Assembly (NCBI RefSeq): GCF_006227205.1
Contig: NZ_VCNG01000003.1
Coordinates: 124,001-188,000 of the forward strand
Reading direction: 5' to 3'
DNA: 64,000 nucleotides
From: Pseudomonas sp. ICMP22404
GTDB taxonomy: Bacteria; Pseudomonadota; Gammaproteobacteria; Pseudomonadales; Pseudomonadaceae
The first letter of the stretch is position 1. Every line of letters starts with the position of its first letter. Shown here piece by piece: positions 1 through 7,129 of the stretch. Made by a program: the position numbers and the translations under genes. Under the pieces are notes generated by a model. The model had not been told where the DNA came from and did not search any database. It was given only the letters and a program-made list of their open reading frames with translations.

Positions 1-72
1 TTCAAGGTTGAAACCCAAAGTTCCTGTTTAGGTTACGATGCATGGACTTTAAGGTCAGGAGGATCTTGGGCC

Positions 73-705
73 ATGACATGCAGAGTCATTGTGGCGGATG
101 ACCATCCGTTGTTTCGCGAGGGTATGCTCAGGACCATAGAAAGACTTCTACCTGCGGCGCACATCGAACAGGCTGGCAATCTGGATGAAGTGCTGACACT
201 GGCGCGAACTGGCGTGGAGGTGGATTCACTGATTCTTGACCTGCGCTTTCCAGGTATCAAATCGTTACAGGTCATCGGCCAGTTACGCGCCGAGTTCAAG
301 CGCACCTCAATCATTATCGTCTCGATGGTAGAAGACATGGATGTCATTTCCCAGGTAATGGCCTTGGGTGCGGACGGTTTCATCGGCAAGAATGTCGATC
401 CGACCAGCATTGCCGAAGCCATCATGGCGATTCGCGAGGGTGAAGTGGTCGTCAAGTACCAATCGGAAAACTCGGTCGTGGACGATGTGGTCGCCCAGCT
501 CACGGCGAGACAGCGGCAAGTGCTCGGCCTGATCGCTGCGGGCAAGACCAACAAGGAAATAGCCAAGGAGCTGGGCATTTCGCCGTTCACCGTACGCATC
601 CATGTCTCCAGCTTGCTCAAAGCCTTGAATGTTCCCACCCGCGCGGCCGCGGCCGCGCAGTTCGCCAACTTTCCAACCAGTGGGGGCTGGTCAGCAAAAA
701 CTTAA
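73..705 (+). CDS. NarL/LuxR-family response regulator
   Basis: A 210-aa cytoplasmic response regulator. The N-terminal receiver domain (about residues 1-120) has the acidic pair D9/D10, the likely phosphoacceptor D56 in LILDLRFPG and K105 in IGKN. The C-terminal LuxR-type helix-turn-helix (about 140-200) carries [23 protein letters not shown] and the recognition helix [20 protein letters not shown] at 57-62 supports the ATG. No histidine kinase is encoded nearby, so its partner is unknown. A close paralogue of identical length lies at 1831-2463 on the opposite strand. The stop is followed after a few bases by a mobile inverted repeat, whose hairpin may end the transcript. The family assignment is firm; the target genes are not known. 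Confidence 0.93.
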   Translation: MTCRVIVADDHPLFREGMLRTIERLLPAAHIEQAGNLDEVLTLARTGVEVDSLILDLRFPGIKSLQVIGQLRAEFKRTSIIIVSMVEDMDVISQVMALGADGFIGKNVDPTSIAEAIMAIREGEVVVKYQSENSVVDDVVAQLTARQRQVLGLIAAGKTNKEIAKELGISPFTVRIHVSSLLKALNVPTRAAAAAQFANFPTSGGWSAKT

Positions 706-709
706 GATT

Positions 710-865
710 AGGTTCTGTACGAAAAGCCTTGATACTCGTTCATGCTGCGTTGAAAACAGCCTCAGAATGCTCATGTACTCCAGTACAGTCGGACGCGACC
801 CCGGGCGTTCCTCGGCTGTTTTCGCCTTGCCTGACCTTCGTCTCAAGACTTTTCGTACAGAACCT
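710..865. repeat. MITE-like inverted-repeat element, copy 1
   Basis: The element is bounded by a perfect 17-bp terminal inverted repeat that begins AGGTTCTGTACGAAAAG. TA dinucleotides at 709-710 and 865-866 are consistent with a TA target. The inner sequence is an imperfect long palindrome, so each strand can fold into one large hairpin. It has no credible coding capacity. Copy 3 (59577-59732) has the same length in the opposite orientation and keeps the same inner block around GTACTCCAGTACAG. Copy 2 (3880-4034) is more diverged. It starts within five bases of the upstream stop codon and may work as a terminator. A non-autonomous transposon moved by an IS630- or IS5-like transposase is the inference. 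Confidence 0.85.
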
Positions 866-926
866 AGGAAGCAGGTTCGCCGTAACTACAGCGAACGAGT
901 TATCGACCCTGTATGCGATCCTCGCC

Positions 927-944
927 ATAGCACACGTGTACTAT
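927..944. promoter_or_regulatory. Palindromic operator candidate, site A
   Basis: The sequence ATAGCACACGTGTACTAT is a near-perfect inverted repeat with the core TAGCACA-N2-TGTACTA. The same core occurs at 2550-2565. Both sites lie in gaps next to the paralogous response regulators and point the same way. NarL-type regulators bind short inverted repeats, so one or both regulators may bind here, but that is inference from position. The target would be the lipoprotein gene starting at 1175, about 230 bp away. Confidence 0.45.
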
Positions 945-973
945 AGCGTCGATCCGCCCTCCCGCCCTAAGCT

Positions 974-999
974 GTAAAGGCTCGATAAAGAGTCTTTAC
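974..999. other. Imperfect hairpin in intergenic region
   Basis: GTAAAGGCTC (974-983) and GAGTCTTTAC (990-999) pair with one mismatch around a 6-nt loop. No T-run follows on either strand, so it is not a classical terminator. It could be an operator or a leader hairpin for the gene at 1175. Confidence 0.3.
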
Positions 1000-1174
1000 A
1001 ACAGCCTCATGCAATATAACAAACACGCCGTGCGTCGTTTGGCATAACTGCGCACGATGCAAAAAACATGATGAGCGAATCCCGTTGACAAACATCAACG
1101 CGGAGTAAGCGCGAGCTCGACTAACCACCTGGCCAGTTGAAATGGAAGGGCCGGCAATTACTAAGGTAAGTATT

Positions 1175-1663
1175 ATGTCTCTCAACTACGGAAGAGCCCT
1201 TAAAAACGGAATAGCACTGTGCTTGCTGGCCGGCGCCCTCAGCGGTTGCACGAATACGGGCGACCTGATGAACTCCTTGAATCCGGGCGCTAAAAAATAT
1301 GACACCGTTTACTTGAAACAAACGATCATTCCAGGCAAAACAACCAAAAGCCAAATCAGCCAAATGTTCGGCGCACCCGCCAGTGAAGAGCTGAACTCGA
1401 CGAGTACAAACAACGAGTCGAACTGGACCTATGACAAGCGCGAAGAGGGCTTGGACAAATACATGAAACTGGCTCACAAATATGTCTCGACCGAGACCAG
1501 CCTGAAAATGTATGACGCCTCCGCGCAAGCCTCGAAGGCACAAGGCGTTGCTAACGATGTGAGCAGCGTAACCGGCACGAGAACAGGCCAAAGCCAGACT
1601 CAAGGCACCGTCCTGACGATTTATTTCGAGGACGACGTTGTGAAGTATTACCGGATCTATTAA
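1175..1663 (+). CDS. BamE/SmpA-like lipoprotein
   Basis: A 162-aa predicted lipoprotein. The signal peptide ends in the lipobox L-S-G-C with the acyl-bearing cysteine at residue 25, followed by TNTGD, so it is probably an envelope lipoprotein. The region GKTTKSQISQMFGAP followed by a WTYD segment resembles the SmpA/OmlA (BamE-like) fold found in many small outer-membrane lipoproteins. An in-frame ATG exists at 1142, but the start at 1175 puts the signal sequence at the N terminus and has TAAGGTAAG just upstream. The protein is longer than BamE itself and its C terminus is not recognised, so it is a BamE-domain relative rather than BamE. Its role is unknown. Confidence 0.75.
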   Translation: MSLNYGRALKNGIALCLLAGALSGCTNTGDLMNSLNPGAKKYDTVYLKQTIIPGKTTKSQISQMFGAPASEELNSTSTNNESNWTYDKREEGLDKYMKLAHKYVSTETSLKMYDASAQASKAQGVANDVSSVTGTRTGQSQTQGTVLTIYFEDDVVKYYRIY

Positions 1664-1711
1664 TGGATAACACTCGTTGAGTTTCTTCCCGAAAAAGGGA
1701 CGCTTCGATGC

Positions 1712-1834
1712 TTGTATCCAATAAGATGCGGACCACGGGTGCTGGCATTTGTCAGCACCCTGATGACAGGGTGTGATACCCCATACGTTGGCTACGGTTG
1801 CCAGCGCGATATCAATACTCGGTCGCCTGACTAA
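1712..1834 (+). CDS. Candidate micro-lipoprotein (40 aa)
   Basis: An open frame starts at TTG 1712 or GTG 1739. It reads VLAFVSTLMTGCDTP, which looks like the end of a lipoprotein signal with the lipobox M-T-G-C, then a 19-residue tail to TAA at 1832. GAAAAAGGGA at 1691-1700 could be its ribosome site. It follows the BamE-like lipoprotein gene by about 50 bp on the same strand. There is no ATG in this frame, and the 3' end overlaps the convergent regulator stop by 3 bp. It may be a real small lipoprotein, the remnant of a longer one, or chance. Confidence 0.25.
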   Translation: MYPIRCGPRVLAFVSTLMTGCDTPYVGYGCQRDINTRSPD

Positions 1835-2463
1835 CGCACGGGGCCAATGGTCTGGCGACCCGCAAAACGCGCAGCGGCCACCGCTCTGTTGGGCACGTTT
1901 AGCACACGTATCAGCGAAGAAACATGGATCCGCACTGTGAAGGGAGAAATTTCAAGCGCCGCGGCGATCTGTTTGTTGGTCTTGCCTTGAGCAATCAGTT
2001 GCCAGACCTCCCTCTGCCTGAGGGTTAACCTGCTCATGTCGTCATCCAAATCCGGCGGCATAGGATCCGAAGACTCGTATTTGACCAGTACCTCGCCACT
2101 TCGAATGCTCGAAATGGCCTTGCCAACTTCCTCTGAAGAAAGGCTCTTGCCGACAAACCCGTTTACACCTGCACTCATGACTTGCTCGACAGTTTCACCG
2201 TCATCAACTGTCGACACGACGACTACTTTGACGTGCTTTATTTCCTGACGCAATTGTGCCAAGTCTCCAACTGAACTTAACCCAGGAAGGCGCATGTCAA
2301 GAATTAATGCATCAAGGGAGCGTCCATCGACTATCAGGGCTCGTACTTCTTCAAGGCTCCCGGCTTGTTCGATCAACGCGCCAGGTATTAAGCGTTCCAA
2401 CAATACCGTCATCCCTTCGCGAAACAGCGGATGCTCGTCTGCGACGATAATTCGGCAGCTCAT
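1831..2463 (-). CDS. NarL/LuxR-family response regulator (paralogue of 73-705)
   Basis: A 210-aa response regulator collinear with the protein at 73-705. Both share the opening [12 protein letters not shown], the phosphoacceptor region LILDMRLPG (D56), and the HTH segments GKTNKQIAAALEIS and [11 protein letters not shown]. The frame opens four codons earlier at a GTG (2475), but the ATG at 2463 gives the same N terminus as the paralogue. The receiver domains differ much more than the HTH domains, which suggests related DNA targets with different inputs. The palindrome at 2550-2565 lies about 90 bp upstream. No cognate kinase is visible. The family call is firm; the targets are inferred only. 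Confidence 0.92.
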   Translation of the reverse strand: MSCRIIVADEHPLFREGMTVLLERLIPGALIEQAGSLEEVRALIVDGRSLDALILDMRLPGLSSVGDLAQLRQEIKHVKVVVVSTVDDGETVEQVMSAGVNGFVGKSLSSEEVGKAISSIRSGEVLVKYESSDPMPPDLDDDMSRLTLRQREVWQLIAQGKTNKQIAAALEISPFTVRIHVSSLIRVLNVPNRAVAAARFAGRQTIGPVR

Positions 2464-2764
2464 ATCACAAAACACACGACGTCCATTCGAGTAAAAACAC
2501 CATCCGATGATGTCCGACTCACACGACTTAGGATATAGAACACCTGACCTAGCACATTTGTACTATGAGCTTCTGCACTGCCGTCCGGAACGGACTTGGA
2601 CGGCCCTTGGAGCTTCATATTATTGATGATGGCCTTGCATTCTACGAATTAAAACTCGACTGTACCCCTCTCTTATCAAAAAACCTCTCACCGATTTAAT
2701 CATTATCCTAGCCCTGCCAGACGCTGTCCCTGCATGAAAAAAATGACACATTCAAGGGTCAATT
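2464..2764. other. Intergenic region upstream of the second regulator
   Basis: This 301-bp gap divides the minus-strand regulator from a decayed plus-strand cytochrome gene. It holds the palindrome at 2550-2565 and then AT-richer DNA. I see no further gene. Confidence 0.5.
2550..2565. promoter_or_regulatory. Palindromic operator candidate, site B
   Basis: TAGCACATTTGTACTA matches site A at 928-943 in all but the two central bases, and the next base (T) is also shared. It lies about 90 bp upstream of the minus-strand regulator and about 200 bp upstream of the decayed cytochrome gene. The two-fold symmetry and recurrence suggest a dimeric regulator, plausibly one of the two local response regulators. 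The protein is not identified. Confidence 0.45.
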
Positions 2765-2998
2765 TTGAAAAAAATAATAGTGTCCGCCCGCATGGTTTTC
2801 TTTGCTTCCGCTGAGGCGGCTCAAGAGCCCGAAGGCGCATTCAACCGTAGCTGCGCGATGTGTCACAACGGCCAACTCCCGGCCTCTCCCAAGAAAGGCA
2901 ATCCATCCGGATGTCGAAGTAACTTAGCCGAGCTGTACGGCGCAAAGCGCGCCTCACATGAAAGCTCGTCAAGTATGTGCCTACGTGATACCTCCTAG
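2765..2998 (+). pseudogene. Decayed cytochrome c5-like gene
   Basis: The first part reads as a small periplasmic cytochrome: a short, weak signal-like segment, then NRSCAMCHNGQLP with a CxxCH heme site (C30, C33, H34), as in the cytochrome c5 family. After the PKKGN segment the reading loses resemblance. The distal part that should carry the methionine ligand and the family's second cysteine pair is absent. The signal peptide lacks a proper hydrophobic core, and the only in-frame start is TTG. I infer a gene broken by frameshift or substitution. A short functional heme peptide is possible but unlikely. Confidence 0.55.
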
Positions 2999-3151
2999 CA
3001 GAAACACCGATTGGTTGGGAGGCGAATGTTCGCCTTATCTTCTATTTACACATCTAAAAACAAGGCTGCAGCGCTAAGTTCAGCCTGAAAAACCGCCTTC
3101 GATGTGTAGCAAGTTAAAAACAATTTCCCCTTATCAGACGCGAGCGCCCTC

Positions 3152-3880
3152 ATGATTAAGATCCTAGCCGCTGTACGCCGAAAACCCGGAATGACCCATG
3201 CTGAGTTTTTGGCATACATCGAGCACGAGCATGGAAAAATCGCCAGAACCAAACCATTGGGGGTCAAACGATATGTGCAGAATCATGTCATCGACTCTGC
3301 TTTCGGCACCGACGCCGACATCGCCTACACGCAAAACTTCCACAGAGATTCGGTCACCGAATTATTTTTTGACGACATGTCAGGTCTGATTCGCACCTTC
3401 AGCGATCCCTATACCCAACAAACCACCGGACCTGATGCAGAAAATTTCGCTGATCTTTCCCAACAAGTCGCCCAATTGATGGACGAAGCGGATACCTCCG
3501 CGGACGGTACCGGCCCCCTTCAATGGAAGGCGATGATCTTCATCAAGAAGAACCCGGCAATGACGCTGGATTCTTTTTTCACCGCCTGGGATCTGGCCCA
3601 CGACGCCATTGCCGGCCAGCTTCCTGACTTCCAACATGCTCTAGGCCGGCATGTCCGTTCCAAGTATCTTCCCGAGGGTGACAGGGTAACGGCTTACTTC
3701 GGCCCCAACGTAGCGGTCTATGAAGGCGTTTCCAGCATGTGGTTTGCAAACGAAGCAGATCTTGCAATCTTTCGTCAGTATCAGAGGGCGCTGTTCCAAC
3801 GGCTTTCTGATGAAGGGGTCGCAACGTCGTCCGAATCGTTTTTCGTGTACGTCAAAGAGGTTGTCATCCTGGATCGCTAG
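3152..3880 (+). CDS. EthD-domain protein, two tandem domains
   Basis: A 242-aa protein with two EthD-like ferredoxin-fold repeats (dimeric alpha/beta barrel). The first begins MIKILAAVRRKPGMTHAEF with YIEHEHGKI. The second begins near residue 125 with KAMIFIKKNPAMTLDSFF and AWDLAHD. EthD-family proteins often accompany oxidative degradation genes, and some act on small aromatic or polyketide substrates. The enzyme role here is not known. It lies just outside the large minus-strand catabolic cluster and on the opposite strand. Its TAG stop sits exactly at the edge of the second mobile inverted repeat, so the T-A of the stop is the likely insertion target. The ribosome site is weak. Confidence 0.75.
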   Translation: MIKILAAVRRKPGMTHAEFLAYIEHEHGKIARTKPLGVKRYVQNHVIDSAFGTDADIAYTQNFHRDSVTELFFDDMSGLIRTFSDPYTQQTTGPDAENFADLSQQVAQLMDEADTSADGTGPLQWKAMIFIKKNPAMTLDSFFTAWDLAHDAIAGQLPDFQHALGRHVRSKYLPEGDRVTAYFGPNVAVYEGVSSMWFANEADLAIFRQYQRALFQRLSDEGVATSSESFFVYVKEVVILDR

Positions 3881-4034
3881 GCCCTGTGTGAAAAGTCTCG
3901 AGACGAAGGTCAGGCAAGGCGAAAACAGCCGAGGAACGGCCGCGGTCGCGCTCGACTTTACGGGTTGTAAATCAGCATTCCGAGGCTGTTTTCAGCGCAG
4001 CATCACTGAGTATCAAGGCTTTTCATACAGAGCT
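3880..4034. repeat. MITE-like inverted-repeat element, copy 2
   Basis: This copy has the same architecture as the elements at 710 and 59577, oriented like the latter and opposite to the former. The ends are GGCCCTGTGTGAAAAG and CTTTTCATACAGAGC, so the terminal repeats have mutated. The arms around GAAAACAGCCG and CGGCTGTTTTC-type blocks are kept. The middle has diverged from the other two copies. A TA at 3878-3879 marks the left target; the matching right position is CA. It is the oldest-looking copy. Confidence 0.78.
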
Positions 4035-4153
4035 CAGGACAAGACCTCAGCAGGACACGCGCCGTTGGTGGGTATCCGGGCCGTCGGCCTGGTTACCACC
4101 ACCGCCGCGGCAATAGCCCGACCGTCCTGCTCCAGCCGAAGGCTTGCGATCCC

Positions 4154-5287
4154 TCAGATCGGCTCAGCCAACGTCGCCATGGAGTCGCCCATGATCTGGG
4201 CATGTTCCTGTTTGTCGCCGCCGCCTTTTTCTATTTCGCACAACCGTGCGGAATTCTCGACCACCAATTGGCAACGCTCCCAACGTCGTGCTTCGAACCG
4301 ACACAAGGCCGCCTGTAGATCGCTCGCGGCAAGCAGTTCTTCGGCGAGCACGATGGCACTCTCGATGCCAATGCCGGCCCCGGAAGCCAGATGAGGTGTG
4401 GTGGCATGCACCGTGTCCCCTATCATCACGATGCGGCCTTTATGCCATGGCAGGGGTACCAACAGATTGGCCAGCGGACGGTAATCGATATTGGCGCCCG
4501 GCTCGTACAGTTGCGGCACAAGCGTCCGCAGGATCGGCGCAGGGAACTCACCCAGCAGGCGGGCCATTTCGCTTGCCCAGTTCGCCGGATCGATCCACTC
4601 GGAAAACTCCCGGTTTTCCATGAGGAACATATACATGTGCGTGGCGGAAATCGGATTGACGCCGACCTTGGTACGTCCCAGCCAGTGACTGGGGCGGACA
4701 ATCTCCGACGGCCGCTTGAGCACTGCACGCCAGACACTCTGGTGAAGGGGTTTAGGCGATGGCGCCTCTGAAAAAAACTCCTTTCGCATCCGCGAATGCA
4801 CGCCGTCGGCGGCGATGACCAGGTCATAGCGTCCATGGGTCCCGTCGGTGAACGTCACCTCGACACCATCCCCATGCTCGACGATGCTGTCGAACGTCAT
4901 GCCAAGGCGCACGTGAGTGCCTACTTCCCGTGTTTTATCGGCAAAAATCCGCGCCAGCACTGGACGCAGGATGCCGCCGCCACAGGGGATCTGCTTATGG
5001 CTGACGGGGGCTCGAAGCGCCAACTGCACGATCAGGTCGCCAGCCGGTGAAAACACATCGAAGTCGGTGGACAGATACCCTTCCTCGGCCACCCGTTCAA
5101 GGATGCCGACAGTATCAAGCGCTCTTAACGTAGGGCCGCTCAGCGTAATGCCAGCTCCGAGGGGGCACCATAACGGATCTATCTCGACCAGATCCACATC
5201 GACGCCCTGACGGGCAAGCTGGATAGCCGCTGTCATACCGGAAAAACCGCCTCCGACAACCAGGACTTTATTGACTGCTGCAATCAT
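4154..5287 (-). CDS. Group A FAD-dependent monooxygenase (salicylate hydroxylase-like)
   Basis: A 377-aa flavoprotein monooxygenase, expected to hydroxylate an aromatic ring with NAD(P)H and O2. It has the Rossmann motif VVGGGFSGM (GxGxxG, residues 12-17), the central DG motif in VIAADGVHSRMR and the C-terminal FAD motif IGDTVHATTPHLASGAG. The ATG at 5287 follows AGGAG by six bases; the frame also opens at an adjacent GTG. It is the last gene of the minus-strand catabolic cluster, 356 bp below the aldehyde dehydrogenase. It is a paralogue of the enzyme at 23956-25080: both keep the same active-site motifs and end in AEPI. The substrate is unknown; the order aldehyde dehydrogenase then hydroxylase resembles salicylaldehyde-to-catechol steps, but that is only analogy. 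Confidence 0.85.
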   Translation of the reverse strand: MIAAVNKVLVVGGGFSGMTAAIQLARQGVDVDLVEIDPLWCPLGAGITLSGPTLRALDTVGILERVAEEGYLSTDFDVFSPAGDLIVQLALRAPVSHKQIPCGGGILRPVLARIFADKTREVGTHVRLGMTFDSIVEHGDGVEVTFTDGTHGRYDLVIAADGVHSRMRKEFFSEAPSPKPLHQSVWRAVLKRPSEIVRPSHWLGRTKVGVNPISATHMYMFLMENREFSEWIDPANWASEMARLLGEFPAPILRTLVPQLYEPGANIDYRPLANLLVPLPWHKGRIVMIGDTVHATTPHLASGAGIGIESAIVLAEELLAASDLQAALCRFEARRWERCQLVVENSARLCEIEKGGGDKQEHAQIMGDSMATLAEPI

Positions 5288-5643
5288 CACGCTCTCCTAA
5301 TTATTCTTATTTCTATCGGGCTGACATTGCATTGCGCACCGAAGCGTTCAGCGACACTATCGACCGAGGGCTGAAACTCATGAAATTCCGGCTCCCAGGC
5401 CGGATCAAGGAAGAGCCTATCGAATTGGATATCCGCGCTGAAATCGCATTCCACAATCCGAGGTATCGCTGGCGGCGATGGCTGCCGCAGATGAGGCTGC
5501 GGAATTTCTCGGGGCCTGCCCTTGCGGCAGAACCGAGCATTGTCAGCCCGCACGGGACAGTTCGCCCACGCAGAAAAATACAGGAGGCCGATGAGGTACG
5601 GCTCCTGTAACCGCCCTCCACCGCCCCCCCGGCTACTTCAGTT
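5288..5643. other. Gap within the catabolic cluster, no firm gene
   Basis: This 356-bp interval separates two co-oriented genes. An 88-codon minus-strand frame (GTG at 5553 to TGA overlapping the monooxygenase ATG) contains a protein-like stretch around FDRLFLDPAWEPEFHEFQ. It has no ribosome site that I trust and no recognisable family. It could be the eroded end of a deleted cluster gene. I do not call it as a gene. Confidence 0.35.
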
Positions 5644-7113
5644 TCAGATGCTTTCCAGGCCATCCCAGCAGAGATATTTCACCTCAAGGAACTCGTCGAT
5701 CCCAAGGTGGGATCCTTCTCGCCCCAAACCGCTCTGCTTGACCCCACCGAAGGGGGCGACTTCATTGGATATCAGACCGCAGTTGATCCCGACCATGCCG
5801 GATTCAATGCGCGCTGCGGTGCGCCAGATACGTGTCGCATCACGGCTGTACAAGTAGGCGGCGAGACCATACTCGCTGTCGTTGGCCATCGTGATCGCTT
5901 CGTCCTCCGTCTCGAAACGCAACAGCGGCATGACCGGGCCGAAAATCTCCTCCCGGGCCATCCGCATCCCATGGGTCACGTCGGCAAGTACCGTGGGCTG
6001 GAAGAATCCCCCGCCGATTGCATGACGACTACCGCCAGACAACAACCGGGCTCCCTGCGCCAGGGCGTCATCGACAAGCGCTTGGGATTTCTGCACCGCG
6101 GCCTCATCGATCATCGGGCCTACCTGCACGCCGGCCTCGAGACCGTTGCCCACCTTGAGCCGTGCCACACGTTCGACAATACGCTCGGCCAGCGCGTCAT
6201 ATACCCCAGCCTGTACCAACACCCGGTTCGCACCGATACAGGACTGACCGCTGTTGCGAAACTTGGCGTGTATGACCCCGTCGGCAGCAGCATCAAGATC
6301 AGCGTCATCGAAGACAATGAAGGGAGCGTTGCCGCCCAGTTCCATCGAGCATTTCTTGACGGTTTGCGCCGCTTGCGCCAACAGCAGCCGGCCCACTTCA
6401 GTAGAGCCCGTAAACGTGAGCTTGCGCACCAACGGGTTAGCCGTAAGTTCGCCCGCGATTGCTCGGGTGTCGTTACCGGTGATCACGCTCAAGACACCTG
6501 TCGGCACCCCGGCGCGCTGGGCCAGTTCGGCGAGCGCGAGGGCTGTCATTGGTGTCTGGCTTGCCGGTTTGACGACCATCGTGCAACCCGCCGCGAGCGC
6601 TGGAGCCGCCTTGCGGGTAATCATGGCCGCGGGGAAGTTCCATGGCGTAATGGCGGCGCAGACCCCGATTGGCTCGCGCAATGCGATGATACGCTGGGTG
6701 TCTTTCACACCGGGGATCAGGTCGCCACGTACCCGCGTGGCCTCCTCCGAAAACCATCGCACGAAGGAGGCGGCGTAATCGACTTCACCACGGGCCTCGT
6801 CCAGTGGCTTGCCCTCCTCCAAAGTGATCAGCGTGGCGATGTCCTCGCGATGTTCAACCATTAACTCATACCAGCGACGCAACACCTCGCCACGACGTTT
6901 GGCCGTCAAGCGACGCCACGGACCAAAGGCCTCATGGGCGGCATCGATAGCACGTCGCACTTCGGTTTCGCGGCAGCACGGCAACTCGATGAGTACGGTT
7001 TGATCGACCGGATTACGCAGCGTATACCGACCGTGCGGCGTTTCGTTCAGCCATTCGCCACCGATATAGGCACCGGTACGCCATAGCGTGGGATCTTTCA
7101 GTAAATGATGCAC
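5644..7113 (-). CDS. NAD(P)-dependent aldehyde dehydrogenase (succinate-semialdehyde type)
   Basis: A 489-aa aldehyde dehydrogenase that oxidises an aldehyde to its acid in the cytoplasm. The cofactor motif TPWNFPAAM, the glycine motif FTGSTEVG, the general base glutamate in MELGGNAP and the catalytic cysteine in SGQSCIGANR are all intact. Length and motifs fit the GabD/succinate-semialdehyde dehydrogenase branch, which also contains many broad-specificity enzymes. The start is GTG at 7113 with GAGGA seven bases upstream. The gene follows the DapA-like aldolase by 16 bp, so it probably oxidises the aldehyde released by that enzyme. The exact substrate cannot be read from sequence. Confidence 0.9.
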   Translation of the reverse strand: MHHLLKDPTLWRTGAYIGGEWLNETPHGRYTLRNPVDQTVLIELPCCRETEVRRAIDAAHEAFGPWRRLTAKRRGEVLRRWYELMVEHREDIATLITLEEGKPLDEARGEVDYAASFVRWFSEEATRVRGDLIPGVKDTQRIIALREPIGVCAAITPWNFPAAMITRKAAPALAAGCTMVVKPASQTPMTALALAELAQRAGVPTGVLSVITGNDTRAIAGELTANPLVRKLTFTGSTEVGRLLLAQAAQTVKKCSMELGGNAPFIVFDDADLDAAADGVIHAKFRNSGQSCIGANRVLVQAGVYDALAERIVERVARLKVGNGLEAGVQVGPMIDEAAVQKSQALVDDALAQGARLLSGGSRHAIGGGFFQPTVLADVTHGMRMAREEIFGPVMPLLRFETEDEAITMANDSEYGLAAYLYSRDATRIWRTAARIESGMVGINCGLISNEVAPFGGVKQSGLGREGSHLGIDEFLEVKYLCWDGLESI

Positions 7114-7129
7114 GTTGGAATCCTCATGC

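Larger units (their letters stand above)
866..1174. other. Intergenic region upstream of the lipoprotein gene
   Basis: This 309-bp gap holds no gene I can support. It carries an 18-bp near-palindrome (927-944) that recurs upstream of the second response regulator, and an imperfect hairpin at 974-999. The promoter of the lipoprotein gene at 1175 must lie here, but no convincing -35/-10 pair could be fixed by eye. Confidence 0.5.

Noticed and set aside
1737..1760. GGGTGCTG/CAGCACCC hairpin downstream of the lipoprotein gene
   Set aside because: No T-run follows and it overlaps a candidate small gene, so it is not called as a terminator.
4055..4153. In-frame extension beyond the stop of the FAD monooxygenase
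   Set aside because: About 38 codons stay open after the stop, but the sequence is low in recognisable protein features and no readthrough signal is present.
5287..5553. 88-codon minus-strand frame ending at the monooxygenase start
   Set aside because: GTG start without a ribosome site and no recognised family; kept only as a note in the gap entry.
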